DNA of 64,000 nt from Margaritispora aquatica (GCA_007644065.1 VJWN01000001.1:1254340-1318339), one strand, 5' to 3'. Shown: positions 36,696-50,100, numbered from the stretch's first letter. Translations and numbers: made by a program. The notes: generated by a model not told the origin, from the sequence alone.

Positions 36696-39600
36696 TCGCT
36701 AGGACCGGTAAATTCAAGAAAGGTGGATGGTTACATCTGAGGCGTCACATAATCCAGGTTGACAGGATTCAAAGTTGAATAAACAGCTGTCTATCAGGAC
36801 ACTGACACATAATTGGTGCGAGGCCACAGAACTTGTTCTTATCCTCATTAGGTGCCTGACATGTATGCTTGGCACAGAAGATACATCATCAAGGAATTTC
36901 CCGAGACTTATTGCATTGCTTGCGAGGCTCAAATTTCATCAATTTCACGTTACCTATCGACGTTTATCTGACACCATGGCAAATTATAAGACCATATGGA
37001 CTAGGAGAGAAAGCTGTTGTGCCATCGCTTCACCAACGGCAAACTGCATCATCTGTATTATCTTGAACTTGGACTTAGTCGGTCATATGCTTCAAATATC
37101 AGCTCACTGTTGACGTCCAACCAAACAACTTTCTACTTGCCTTCTTCCTTCTAACCATTCCAGCTCACCGAGATCACAAACCACCAGGTGGGGATTACAA
37201 TTCTAGACCATAATAGCCATAATGGGAGATTTATTCTCATGTACCTACGCATCCAGCACCTCCGCACATGTGCCTCGCCGTGACTTCTTGCACTGCTCAC
37301 ATTGGACGCTCGAAATCCAATCATTCCAAAGAGAACTTCTTTCTTTTTACTGCCTCCGAGATCTTCAAAAGATCATCCTCTAAGCTCTCACCAGGAAGAT
37401 CCAAATCACCGAAAAAGTGTTCCCGAGGCCGAGCATTCGGCCGCCATCATATATTCATCCGGAAAATTGAGCACACCCATACAGCACACGTGACCAACTT
37501 CCTCTCCGAAGGTCACCTCCAGGAGACCTCACCCGCCAGCCTCCCACCTGTCTCCCACGCCCGCACAACGCACAGCACTGTATACCTTAGCCGTTGGCGC
37601 TGGCGGGCGCTACACCAACCGTCTCTCCATACAAACGGTAGAGTACATGGCTCGTCTTGGCCACAGCATCGGCGACCTCGCGCTGCTTTTGCGCGGCTGC
37701 AATCATACAAGACATGCATTGCAATGCGGGTGACATGGATGTAGGTTTTTTTTCTTTCGTTCTCTGTCTCTCGCTTCTTCCAAGCCTACATATCGACCGA
37801 CCTACCTAGCTACGTATCTACAACGAACAAAAGCGCGCATGCATACGAGCTAGGGAGGGCAAATAATGGAAAATGGGGAAGCTTCCGAACGATTGATTGA
37901 TTCAGGAATGCACTTGTATGGAGCTTGCGTTCAAGGTTTTTCTCTCTCTCTCCTCTTCTTTTGGGGGTAAGGTATGTAAGCTTGCAAAGTTGACAAGCGA
38001 GGAGGACCCCTACGCAAAAGCGGTGCGATAGATGCGTTGTGAATGGTTGTTTCGTTTCTTTTTCTCTCTCGAACTGTGCCAGAGTGGGGAGGTGACAGTG
38101 ATAGGATATCAGAAAATGGGGGAAGTAGTGGGGAGAATCATTCATTCCATGACAGTACGTACGATAGGTTTGAAAGGAAACTCAGATGTGACGAAACCAT
38201 GAGCACGGCATGAGAGGGAGGTAAGTCTACATGCGTGTTCTCGTTACCTCGTTCATCTAATTATCCACCATTTGCTTACAGAGAACACCTGCATCTGTTG
38301 GGAGCAAACATTACAGCCAGATACTGCAACCGCAGTACAGTGAGAGACTTCATGTCGCACAGCAGAGAGGGGTCGTTCGTCGTTGTCAATCAAAAAAATC
38401 CGTTGTTGCAAAAGAATCCTGTCCTGCCCCGCCAAACGCCTCTCAATTGACCACTCACAAGTCCTCAAAGCTAGGTATTTTCCCTTTGGCTTGCGTTTCT
38501 TCAACAAAACACCTCAAAAAAGTCTCACAATATGCATCGACTGACCAATCCGCTTTCCAACCTTCGGAGCATTTTCCTGCTTTCCAAAGACCCCATTTGC
38601 TAAAACCGCTATATTGTGACTGCAATAATAATCGAAAGCACCGAGGACCGACCTCTCTTGGAGAAGCGAAAAGGCGGGTTCGCATACAGGCTCAATCGCT
38701 TTGTGCGCAAATATCGAGGCAGATTCGTGTTGTTATTCGTCCTCTCTTCTGCCGTGGAGGAAGGAAAATCAGAGACCAACAAACCAATTCATCGTGCAGC
38801 AGGAGCAGAAGCAGTTCATCCTGTCTCTCGTCCGCCAACCAGGATGCTAAGTTATAGAGGATTTTACGTCCGTATTGTTTCTCCTCTTCATTTTTGAGAA
38901 CCCGACATCTTGATAGGTTGCGCGAAAAAGAGAAAAAGCCTTTACACACACGATTTGGTGTCTTGAAGATTAGCACACATGCATCTGTATGGATCAACAG
39001 AAAATCCGGGGTGAAGAAGGATAAAGGTCTACCTACTCTTTGGGGTCGGATATACATGTGCGCATGCATAATTGACTCAATCCTCATCTGTCAGGCAGGT
39101 ATGGCGCTCGTAGGCTGTACCATCGAGGTATCTCGAGCACCTGATTCCCTACCTATCAAATGCCAATGCTACGTCTGTTCGGTTCTTGATTTCTGAATCA
39201 GAAGTGCGATGTTGTTGGTGGCTACATATCTGTGCCTCAACCGTGCCTCATCCCGTCCGTCCCGAATCAGCACGCACAGGCAGACTGGCAGTGCGTGAGT
39301 TCACCATCTGATCTGATCTCCTCTCAGCTGCTCATTCGCACGGCTTGACATGACATCAGCTTCCGGGTACAACTGCTGAAGCTCTATATCAAAGTCAAAC
39401 TCAATGGTACAGGAGCTGAAAGATCGATCCAGTCTCATGATTTGCATTGTCGTCATAAGCGAGAGATCGAGACACCATAGGCACAGTAGTGAATTCAAAC
39501 TACGATGTCGATGTCGATGCCGATGCCATCGAGGTATTTGCTACTTCTCAGGTGAAGTACCTATGCCCATACGTACGTCCTCCACTCGGCAGGTAAAGGA

Positions 39601-41191
39601 TGCAAATCATGCCATTTGGGCGCCATCAACCTGTTCCATTCCATCCTACGTCCTCGGCTCAACCACGTCCTGGGGACGTAGGATTCGATCCCAGACGTGA
39701 AGTGGTGGTTGAAACTGCCCAATTGATCCCACTCCTTCCCATCCTTCCATCACAGTCTCAACTTCATCTCCAAACAACCTTACAATCCTGCAATCCCATC
39801 GCTATTTTCGACCAAACAGATAGAACTTCAAGTGCGAACGAGTCTTGTACGCACGCTCAGCCGAGATCGAGAAATACGCGCCGTACAGGGAGTATCCAGA
39901 TCAGGTACGAGATACGATTCGATATGATACGATCCCGTGTTTCCTGAACCGCTTCCGCACATCCATTGCTACCACTATCGAGCAAAGTTTGGTAAAGTAA
40001 AATAGGACAAAAGGGCCTTTATTTCCTATACCAAAGTTTCTGACACACGGGTACATATACGTAGGGGTAAATACCTACTCAAGTGCAACATCTTCCATGT
40101 GCTTGTTGATTAGGAAAACGTGTTGGTCGGTACTGTACAGCCTTCTGTCCGCTAGTGGTTCTTGTTCTAGATAAAATACGTAATCTACTTTATAAGGACC
40201 TAGATATACCTTATTGGACTCTGGTAAGAAACATGGTGACCAGGGTATAGGATACATAAAACATGGCAAGTAAATTAAATTATACCTAGGTAGTATACAA
40301 ATCAAGATCTTACATTATACATTCTACCCAACCAAAAACACCTCAAGCGAGCTGCTCCTTTTCCTCCTCTGCTCGTAAAACTCATGCCATAAAAACCTCT
40401 CTATCTCCCCACCCCCGCCAAAAAGATAACACCAAAGAAGAAAAATCCTCCTATCTTCCTCCGCCTTCCCGTTCCCAGTATTTCAGAAAGAAAAAAAATC
40501 CCATCTTATCCCCAGCCAGGTACTGTACTGGTAGTGTACCTACCCAGCTAGTTCTCGGGAACACCGTCTCTGGTATAGGCAGGTGGACAGGCGATTCGGG
40601 AATTGGTCGTGCATGAGCATGATGTACCTTTTTGTTAAACCTTGTACAATCAAGTGAGTACCCAGCTACAATAAGTACCAACCATATGTATGTATGTACC
40701 TACCTCAATACCTAGTCGGGAAAAGAGGAACTGTACCTGTCCCTGACGCAACGTGGTTTGGATGTCTGTATCGACATCGTGTGTGCGTGGGTGGTGCAGG
40801 ATCTGACTAAGTATGGACGTACGAGTTATGATGAATAGGCGAGGGAGAGTACACCATCCCGATTGTGAGTATCATAGACCTACTGGTATATAAAACAACC
40901 GCTTAAGACATGCCACAACGTCTCTACCTCTTAACCTTTAGAATATATAAGGTACCTTATAATACCAACCTAACCTTCACACGCAGACGCGTGGATCGAG
41001 TTAAGGCTACTCTTGGCTCACCATCAAACCCGCAGATTCTCTTTATATCAAAGAGAACAAGCTATGAAAACCCATGTATTTTCCATTCTCGTCCATAACT
41101 ACAAACAACGTCGATCGAGCAGATCAGATCACCGACCTTTTTTTTTCCTTCCCTTCCATCCATCCCACTTTGAAAACTCTATTCGACTCAA

Positions 41192-41209
41192 CCCTAACCC
41201 TAACCCTAA
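41192..41209. repeat. Three telomere-type CCCTAA units (interstitial)
   Basis: CCCTAA occurs three times in succession, preceded by A and followed by AAATG. This is the C-rich-strand form of the TTAGGG telomere repeat used by most filamentous ascomycetes. The run is short, so chance origin is possible. Confidence 0.85.
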
Positions 41210-41463
41210 AAATGTAGTCGAACACAGACATCACATCCCGTCCCACTCTCGTTATCCCATCCTCATTCCAAAAAATCCCCGTCCAATCTCCTTCCAAACC
41301 CCAATGGACATCATACCACATTCCCATTTCCCATCGGACCCCGAAGACCCCAAATGTCGACCCATACCCGCAATCCCATCCCATAGCTTCGAGGTACTGT
41401 AAGTAATTTCCCCACCTCCCATCTCCCAGCAACACATCATGCCATACGGTATCCCATCATCAA

Positions 41464-41498
41464 CAATCCACAATCCACAATCCACAATCTACAATCTA
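41464..41498. repeat. 7-bp tandem repeat AATCCAC/AATCTAC x5
   Basis: Three AATCCAC units followed by two AATCTAC units, in the gene-poor block 270 bp right of the telomere-type run. Confidence 0.88.
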
Positions 41499-43048
41499 CG
41501 CACAATCACACAATCGCAACCCCAACCGCAACCACAAGGCAAAGGCCCCACTCACTCACTCACTCATCCCGAAGTTTTCGACGAACCCCAACAGAAGAAC
41601 ATGATGCAAAGAGGAAGGTGAAAAGGTGAAGGAGTAGAATCGATCGTCTCCCATGAGTCCCATCACCATCGTCATCAATGCTCAATGCCCAATGCCCAAT
41701 GCTCAATCCCCTTACATACCATACCATACCTACCATGCGCTTCCCGCCGCCCCCTGGAGGCGTTACGCGTCTAAGCTATGTACAGTGTGTAGCTAAGTAC
41801 CTAAGTACCAGACGGGACTGACCGACCGACTGACCGACTGACTGGGTACCTACCTACTCAAGCAGGCAAGCAGATACGACTGAACGTGGGAACGTGGGAG
41901 TGGGAGGGATATACGCAGTGGCGTGGGGGGTTAAACTTCTTGAGGGGGGGGGGGAAGAAAAATTGCTTAGCTTAGCTTAACTTGATGTTTTGCGGTGAGT
42001 GAGTTGAGATGGAGATGTTACGCAAGAGAAACAAAAGAATCTGAAAGTCAGAGGCTATTTGAATGATATTTGCAATCAGGTTTGTATTTCATTTTGTGAG
42101 CCTTGCTCACCCCTTTTCTTGTAGGTAGGGTATATATATGCATGCACACATGTAGTTAAGCTTAGACGAATATACGAAGCCACTCCAGGGTAAGCTCTGA
42201 ACTTGCATGAGAACATTAGCTAGATATTGTCCAAAAACCAAAAAGCGAGACATTCAAGCAGAAAAGAGAACAACTTAGAAATAGACCCAAGTCAGATAGA
42301 TCTCGAACAAAGTCTTTCATTCAACGTATCAGACCCCACAAATATAAGGTAGAACAGCTCTAATCAGAAACTAGCTCTAGCCTCTAGCTCATCTGCTCTT
42401 CTTCTCTTCTCAAGCTACTTCTCTTCTCATAAGATTTCCCTTCGTCCGATACTAGCTGGCTAGCTTGTTGGCTACCTCCTTTCCTGTCCAAACCCGAATT
42501 CCTCCCTGAGCAATTCCAATAAATTCAAACCACGCTGGCTAACTACCATAAACAAAAATATGGACTTTCAGAAAGTTATAGATCTCGCGAACACAAAAAC
42601 TTCAAAAGCTCAAAGTCGAGAGTTGGGAAAACAAACCCCGCCACTGAGAAAGCTTGCCCTGCTTGCCTGCCAACCAACAAGCCTGTAAAGATCCCCAAGA
42701 AGCAGAAAAGTATATATGCGCCAGAGACACCAATTGCACCACTCACAAGCTTGTAGATAATGTTGGAGGTAGAAATCTTTCATACGTTCCGACATGATGG
42801 TGGTACGAGAGTCTCGATGATGGTAGTTGAAAATAGATGAATACGCCATGTGCCCTCTCTTTTGGTACTCCATTCGCCGACTTAGGTTTGGAAATGTCGA
42901 ACAACGCCGAGGAGGAAGGAACGAATATTGCTGAAGAGAAGTAAGGTGGGGGATCAGCTGAAAAATACCAGCGGCTGTCGTCTCCCGATCTTGTAGAAAC
43001 ATGCCGATTGGGATTTCGAGCAAGGTCATTGTGGTGAAGAGACACCTC

Positions 43049-43844
43049 TCATAATATCGTGCACTTCGGCCCCTTTCTCCTCGGGCGATATATCCTGTTC
43101 TCATCGCGCACAAGTCCTGATTCTGTTGTGTTGGCTCGAGCCCCTCTACCTGGGCCATTTGTAGTAGTCCTTGTATGTGCCATCCTCTGACGTCGCAATT
43201 GCCGTACCACATCATAGAATGCTTTCTCAACATTAATGCAATTCTTTGCTGATGCCTCCACGAATTCGCAGCCCAGTTCTCTGGCCAGAGCATGCCCTTC
43301 TTGTGTAGAAACCTCACGTTCTGTGACCCTATCGCTCTTGTTTCCAACGAGCATAATAGGCACCGGTGCCGATGGGGAGGCAGAAGAGATTGGTGAGCCT
43401 GGATATGATGGCGATGAAGAAGAAGACTCTTTCACCCGTTGAATTTGGTTGTGGAATCGTTGAATCCGTGTGAATGATGACCTCGAGGATATGCTGTATA
43501 CCAGCACAAACCCTTCTCCATCCCGGATCCATTGGTCTCTCAGAGCTGTGTATTCTTCCTGTCCAGCTGTATCGAGAACCTCCAGCATACATGATTGCCC
43601 ATCTATCACAACCTGTTTTCTGTAGGAATCCTCAATGGTGGGATCATACTGTTGAGAGAAAAAAAAGTAAGCATGGATTTTCAGGTGGAGGAAGTAGCAC
43701 TTGTAGCACAGAGCAGTCCTGCAGATTGTGATTGCTTACCGTCTCAACAAAGTGTTGTAGAGTTAATTGTATAGTCAGAGCCGTCTTCCCCACGCCCCCA
43801 TCTCCCAGCACCACCAGCTTGTACAGGACCATTTTGCCCGCCAT
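43049..43844 (-). CDS. ras2: Ras GTPase, RasB/RAS-2 type
   Basis: Small membrane GTPase that switches growth and morphogenesis signalling. Exons: 43844-43740 and 43648-43049 (91-bp intron), 234 residues. G1 is GDGGVGKT at residues 14-21, switch [12 protein letters not shown] at 36-46, G3 DTAGQEEY at 61-68 (Q65 equals human Q61), G4 NKSD, G5 EASAK. The positions corresponding to human G12/G13 are the wild-type glycines. A Ser/Pro-rich insertion of about 22 residues ([19 protein letters not shown]) lies between G3 and G4 and is typical of fungal RasB/RAS-2 proteins rather than RasA. The C-terminus ends KCTIL, a CaaX box whose final Leu predicts geranylgeranylation. The ATG at 43844 gives [14 protein letters not shown]; the internal Met5 is less likely. 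An alternative-frame open stretch across the gene (42610-43347) is a shadow. Confidence 0.95.
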
Positions 43845-45914
43845 GATGAAGTATGTTCGGTGGAGGAGGGTATGAGGGGTCGAGCAGAGGTTAACAGCTG
43901 AGAGAAGGATCGTAGAAGCCGGCTCGGAGAGAAAAGAATTCGGCGAGCTGATGGGCAGCACTATTTGGTGGACTTCAGTTCAGATCTGCAGTCGAGAGTT
44001 CGTTCTGGGCTTCGCAAGTTTTGGAGCTCGGACTTCCGTGCTGTGGAGGACGATAGGATAGTGGGCGATAGCAAGGTGGTGGCCGCCTGATGGGATAGTG
44101 TACTGTAGGATGTGCCTCGCAGAAACAAATGTACTAAAGTCTTTGAGAGTATTGATCGTTCAGCTGTTTGAGGGTTGAGAATTGCCTTCTGCAGATCTGA
44201 GGTGCGCAATGAGATATTCTTCTTTTGGAGTGGTGCCAGTGCAGGACACAAGCAAGGGCAGGGCAGGGCAGGGCAGCAGTGGAGGGCAGACAGAGTCCAG
44301 TGATCCAGCGATGCAGTGATCCAATGTTGACTAGCGGTTTCTGTCGGGAGTTGGTGTGGACTGGTCTTAGTCCTAGTCTTGGTCTTGGTCCTGGTCTTGG
44401 TCTTGAAGCAATTGCGTCTCAAGGGTGGAAAATGTAAGTAGATCCAGGGTCTAGATGCCCAATGCGAAGCCGGCTGTGTGTCTTGGGGATAGCGAGAATG
44501 TTGTATGGTTGCTGAGTATTATTTGCACCTAGGATTGGTACTTTGTATTTGAAACAATAAACCCAGTAGAGAGAACCGTCAGAGGTGAAGAAGAAACGGG
44601 AAGAAAACGAAGAGTAACGAGAAGGATGATCCGAGGTTTTGCGTTGCTCAAGTGCAAAGTGCAAGTGCAAGTCCTTGTGCTTGTGCTTGTTCTTGTTGGC
44701 TATGGGAACGTTGTAAGACTAGGACTGAGGTGTCGGGTACATAACGCCCCAATGCAGCTGCACGAGGAAGTCCTTAAAAGCAGCAATGAGTAGCCCACAG
44801 CAAATGCATGCGACGAGTTGAAGACTTCTAGCTCGCAGATCGTTGGAAATTTTTGTACCGACAACACTTGCTGATCACTAGAGATATGATGAAGCCATTT
44901 GCGTCCATCAAGAGACACGGGAAGGTCGAGTTGAGAAGTACTGGACGTTGAAGAAGAGACAACCAATTTAGATTTGGTTATCGTTTGCAAGGTATCTTGG
45001 AAACTGGTGATAGTTTGTTACATGTTGAGGAAAATTATCACAAAGAGATGCGGACGAGAGGTAGAAGTAGGCAGAAATAATAATGAGAGACACAGAGAAA
45101 GAGAGAGAGAGAGAGAGAGCCAATGTGGAAAAATCACACACGAAGTTGCCCGAGGGTATATTCAATATGTTGGTATTCATTTCATTCCAGCATTCTGAAT
45201 GGGCAGGCACGAATTGGATCAGAGAAAACCAGCTGTTTCCTCCAATAATGATAATGGCTCAAAGACGGATAATATCAAAGGAAGTATCTGATCGTCCCGA
45301 AATCCAAGAGTATGAATGGAACATCACGAGCATAACTCAGGGGCTTTATCCTCAATCACAGGCAAACAGCCTCGGATAAGTGGATTGTATCTTACGGTGA
45401 GAGTTGTTTCCCCAAAGCTCAATACGGAGAAAATTAGTTTAGAAGATGGGAAGTCGCAAAGTATATTACCGATCGAGTTGTAGAGCTTTGGCTTGTGCTT
45501 TGCATGCGCCGCGGGATTAATTCAATCAGACTCGGCATATATATACATATATATATATTGTGATTAAAACAATAATTCATCACATGAAACACAGCAACTT
45601 CAGAAGCAAAAGGTCCTCCGACCGATGTTGATGAAATGTATACCCTGATTAAACTCCTTAAAAATCACAATCAGAAGATTCATAAATTTGCCACATAAAA
45701 ATATATGATTCTCCATGTAAACTCGACAAGATAATCAACAGGCCGGCCTCCTATGAATATCGTCAAAAATCTCGACGGATATTGCCCATTGTACGCCATT
45801 TCAATCGCTGTAACAATCGTGAATATATAAACAAAAGAATCCTAAATCGTAGTACTTCAAGGGAGGCATGGTCAACCATTAGCCCGCAAAAGATCATCAC
45901 CCTGTGAGACCTGA
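43845..45914. other. Upstream region of ras2 with several microsatellites
   Basis: About 2 kb between the Ras start and the Opy2 stop, both genes being on minus. It contains a 7-unit YTRGTC hexamer run (44361-44402), (GGGCA)4 at 44256-44275, a GA dinucleotide run at 45101-45119 and an AT run at about 45537-45559. No protein gene is supported; much of it may be ras2 promoter and leader. Confidence 0.5.
44361..44402. repeat. Imperfect hexamer repeat (CTGGTC/TTGGTC)7
   Basis: Seven consecutive hexamers of the form YTRGTC about 520 bp upstream of the ras2 start. On the minus (transcribed) strand it reads GACCAG/GACCAA. Confidence 0.88.
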
Positions 45915-47133
45915 TCACTCCCTGACCTCGTTTTCATCACCAAAAGGTGTGCCGTTCTTTCTCGAACTCCCACCAACAATCTTCTTGGTCGCTTCTTCTA
46001 TCACAGCGCCCAAGGTGCTATTGCTCTGGCGATCACCAAATGGACCCTGGTCCAAAGATGGTGTGTCATCAATAATTGTTATCGCATTTGAATCCCGTGT
46101 AAGGAGCTTGTTTTCTTCTGCTATCGAATTCGTGGCAGATTTCTTTTGGGCACTTATAACTCTGACGACCTGTGGCCGTGCCTGTGTGGCTGCGCTGGCG
46201 CTGTTGAGGAATGTGGACCCAACACTGAATGCTGGACTTGCTGGTCTCGAAACAGCATATCTACTGTAATCGACGCTTGGTACTGGAGGTGTCATCTCGC
46301 CACTAGAACTTGCTCCATTTGACTTGACACTGACCACGGCTGCCTTCCCTCGGATCACTGTCGTTGCTGGTACAGGCGAAACAATTGCATTCTTGCCATA
46401 TATGGTAGAGGCAACACTAGTTCTCGCGTATGAAGTCCTGTCGCTAATCCCAGAATAAGTTGAGTCTCGCAAGTCGCCTGGCATAAAGAAGTGCTCTTGC
46501 TCGTATCGTGGTGTGCTCGCGTTGGACAATGCAATTGGAATAGGTGGAACCGGGGGAACGAGAAATCCAGGTGTTGAGGGTGCAGATCTATTCGTAACAC
46601 CGGGAATGTATGCGATTTGAATGATATTGGAGGCTCGAGTCAGTACGGTTGATGCGATAGAAGCAACAGTATGTGTAGAGGCTCTTGCATCCCTCCTAGC
46701 TGCGAAATCCTTCTCTTCAGCAGTTGTCTCCTCCGGGAATTGGCTCCAATTCTCTTCCTGGTATGCTTGTCGCTTTGGCCTGATACACTTTCTCCATACC
46801 AGATAAGTGACCACAGCAATGACCACAACTCCACCAACTACACCACCCACAATTGCACCAACATTGGGACCCGAGCTTGATACCTTGGTGGATGTGCTGA
46901 CAGTTGAGGGTGCTGCTGACGATGCCACGCAGACAGTCTTTTGACACTCATCACACGTTGGCGGAACGAGAGAACAAATCTGATTAGCTGGACATGTCGG
47001 GCAAGAAGGACTTTGAGTAGAACACCCAGTAACGCATCGTCGAAATAGCGAATCGAATGGGACTGTACATTATTAGTGAACGATCGTTAACAGCATGCCA
47101 TTTTGAGGACTGACCTGCGCCGTAAAAAGCCAT
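45915..47133 (-). CDS. OPY2: Opy2-like membrane anchor
   Basis: Single-pass plasma-membrane protein that in yeast anchors the adaptor Ste50 for the HOG and filamentation MAP-kinase pathways. Exons: 47133-47115 (19 nt) and 47062-45915, 388 residues. The extracellular N-terminus has eight Cys (residues 16, 20, 27, 30, 36, 43, 46, 51) in the pattern CxxxC...CPTCPANQIC...CDECQKTVC, typical of fungal Opy2. A Ser/Thr linker follows, then the membrane helix VGAIVGGVVGGVVVIAVVTY (74-93) and a basic stop-transfer RKCIRPKR. The cytoplasmic tail is Ser/Pro/Thr-rich and unstructured, including PPVPPIPIALS and TPPVPSVDYSRYAVSRPASP. There is no classical signal peptide. The identity rests on the Cys pattern plus topology. 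Confidence 0.85.
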
Positions 47134-50100
47134 CTTTATCGATGTAGTTCGATGGACAGATCAATTGCGATGGGTTTATGAACTTGGACTTGAAAGCGGC
47201 TGAGAGTGGAATGATTGAGATGGAGCAACGGCGATCTTGCGAGGAAAGAGACGTCGTTCAAGGCGAGACAAAGGGTGAGGCTGAGACCTCCAGATGAATG
47301 GACAGAACCAGCAGTTAGGTGGGGTATATTTGCGAGACGTAAAATAAGATCTTCGAAGTATGCTGAACTAGCTGATATTCAAGATGCAACCTGAATGTAT
47401 TTATTGTTGGTTTGTTTGAAGGCGCAATAGACTTAAGGTTGCATGGAAAATCGAGGTCAAGGAAGTGGCCGGATAACGAGTGTTGTTAGAGAACGAGCTC
47501 TGTTGAATGAGGTTGAAAGCGCGATCGTGACTACATTGACATTGGGTCAATGGACGACAATGGACGATCAGTACGGAGTACCGTCGATGAAGTCTAGAGT
47601 TTGTTATTGTTTGGACAGGAAGGTTTGTTGATGGATCGCGAGGGAGATGAAGATGGGATGGATCAGGATGGATGGATGGATGGGGTTCAGTAGCACAGAA
47701 GAGTCTGTGTGGGTTGGGTCAGGGAAGATCTTGGACGCTGGACTGGGCGCTGGACGCTCTTTTGATGGCAGGTCGAGGCGCTGGGAAAGTGACCAATTAG
47801 AGTACAGACTACCAATGAGCAAGAAGGAAACTTGGGGTTAGAGCCTGACACTACAAATCTTACTCCATAGACCACCCCCCCGTACCTGACCCACACCCGT
47901 CTTGGGGGCAAGGCAAAAGGCAACGCATGAAATTATTTACTCTTCGAACATATCAAATTTAATAACAAACAGTCATGATACGATATGATCCGATACGATA
48001 CGATGCTGCAGTTATGTCTTGGTGCCGAATTCCATCTCAAATCACAGGCTTGACTCCCAGACAAATACCAACCGAACCACCAATCTACCTACATGTACAT
48101 ATGCAAGTTCCAATATATATAATGCAACTCTATAAAACTTTGCATCAATCGACTCGTTCCCATTCCTATCTATCCAAGGTACTATCAAATACGATGTCCG
48201 AGTCAAAACCCGTATCCTTGTGTTTTGTTCGGATGAACGACAAAGTCGCTGTATCGGACTGAGACTCGCCCTCGTGTTTGGCCCCTTGGCTGGCAATGAG
48301 GTTGTGGGGAACATTTGAGTAGTGTGTTACACAAGGTCTCTATCATTCCTGAGAAGCATCGCACGCATTCCCAGAATTGTGGCTCCTCCTGCGCTGTGCC
48401 TCAAAACGTGGCTACTTGATGGTTTGCTGTTTTCCTCAGATTTCTATGGCAAGATGTGTTGTATTGGATCTATAGTTTTCACGAGATAAATTTGTTACTG
48501 TTTACGAAAGTGGTGCTGTCAAGTTGACAGGTTCCCGTGTGTGTCAAGTTTCGAATTGCTGTATCATCGACATCGAAAGCTTCCAAGGTCTATGCAGATA
48601 CCCCTCCTTCTTACTTTCCACAACAGCGATGATGGAAATCCAAAACAAGAGGAGCAATCAAACTCCAAGGTTGTTCAAATATTCACATTCCTAAGACTTC
48701 TAGAACTTATGTGCTTGTCTACTCATCTCTATTTTCAGAAAAAGCTTATTAAGCATTGATCCTACCATACCTCATAGTCTACATCGTCATGCCCTCCTCT
48801 TTCTACTTTCCTTATGCCTTATGACCTCCTTGATTAATCTATGTACTTGAAACACCAGGTAGCACAAACAGGGAAATCTCTAGCCAGTCTTCACTCTTAA
48901 AAGACATACACAACAAGTACACATGTATCGTCCCGCTACCAGCCAATAAAACACTCCCAAGAGCTGTTATACTTCTTCAGAGGCTATGACAGCATTATCG
49001 TCTCGACCAAACGAATCATGCCGATCATCAAAGCGGGCTCGAGGACAACCACGATACGTTTTTTCTGTAGCACAGCATTGTTTTGTTTGTTTATCCTCAT
49101 TCAGACTAGCCGGTAATATATTACGAAGTTTGAGATCGTCATAGCATCCTGTATATGAAGTTGCCAAGAGAAAAGTCCTATCGTTAAGCGAAGACAGAAG
49201 GTGGTGGGTGGTACAGTACTACGAACCTGAATTATTCGTATCGTTCTATTCACTATTCAGAGTCTAGAAGAATATCAATATCATCTTAGTCATCGTGACA
49301 AACTTTGAAAGCCGTGTTTCATTGGGTGATACAGAAATACGAGTGATGCAAATTATATTCTTGACCAGTTTACATTGGAAGCATGAATTTTCAGGATGCA
49401 TCATCCCAAAGATACCTTGAAAGAATGAGCCCCCAGGATTTCTGGAAATATAAGCTAATTATGGCTGAAGGTGCGGCTTTCAACGACAGCATCTGAAAAT
49501 GTTGAATCTGCACATTAAAAATGTTGTGTCCATAAAATTTTCAAGTTACCTTACCTATCTATGGCCATAGGCACTGTGGCACTGCCACATAGTTCCCGCC
49601 TTGCGAGTTGACCCAACACCAAAGGAGGCGATTAACGGGGTCTGGGCTATTTTAGATTCCTATTTTGAGAACCCTTGCCCCTATTCTCACTCAGACGTAG
49701 ACGCAGGCGCTCGGAGAGGTGGAGAACTGTGGCTTGACTATTTCCCAGGGCACCTCTTCCTCATCAACAATGAATCGTAATTATGGTATGGTATGTGAGG
49801 ATAACTCTTTAAGCTTAGGGGATCAATACGTCAATCTAGAAATAACCGAGTTAAGATGCATTGGAGAAAAGTTAATTTCTCCTTTTATTTTATGTTAAAA
49901 TTTAGAAATGGCATTTTGCTGAAGTTGTTTCATGTACACGAGCCCTGAAACGAAGCTTAATACTTCGGACCTGTCAAAGATGGTACTGAGGAGACAACTG
50001 AGCAAGACAAAAAAATGAATTCAAAGGTCTGAAGTGAACAGTCAGCCTGTTGCCCCTTGATAGGTTGAAGACCTGAATTTGGTCCGTCAATTCGCAGCAA

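Larger units (their letters stand above)
36696..43048. other. Gene-poor, repeat-rich intergenic block, 6.3 kb
   Basis: The largest gap between convincing genes. Open frames exist (for example 37268-37744 and 38447-38857 on plus) but they lack family features and do not join into longer reading frames. The block is rich in TACCTA/TAGGTA motifs, with the exact palindrome TACCTAGGTA at 40283-40292. It also has short tandem repeats, a G11 run near 41944 and three CCCTAA units. The right end is likely the 3' UTR of the Ras gene. Long regulatory DNA or a non-coding transcript is possible; nothing is proven. Confidence 0.45.

Noticed and set aside
37268..37744. Open frame of 158 codons in the gene-poor block as a possible secreted or basic protein
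   Set aside because: No signal peptide, no domain, low-complexity Ser/Arg/His content, and no supporting exon neighbours.
39660..39710. Possible tRNA T-arm around GGATTCGATCCC
   Set aside because: The flanks do not form a T-stem and no acceptor, D or anticodon arms could be placed around it.
42610..43347. A 245-codon open frame on minus overlapping ras2 and its 3' flank
   Set aside because: It is the wrong frame of the ras2 coding sequence extended into the 3' UTR; composition (Trp/Arg/Cys-rich) and lack of any motif mark it as a shadow.
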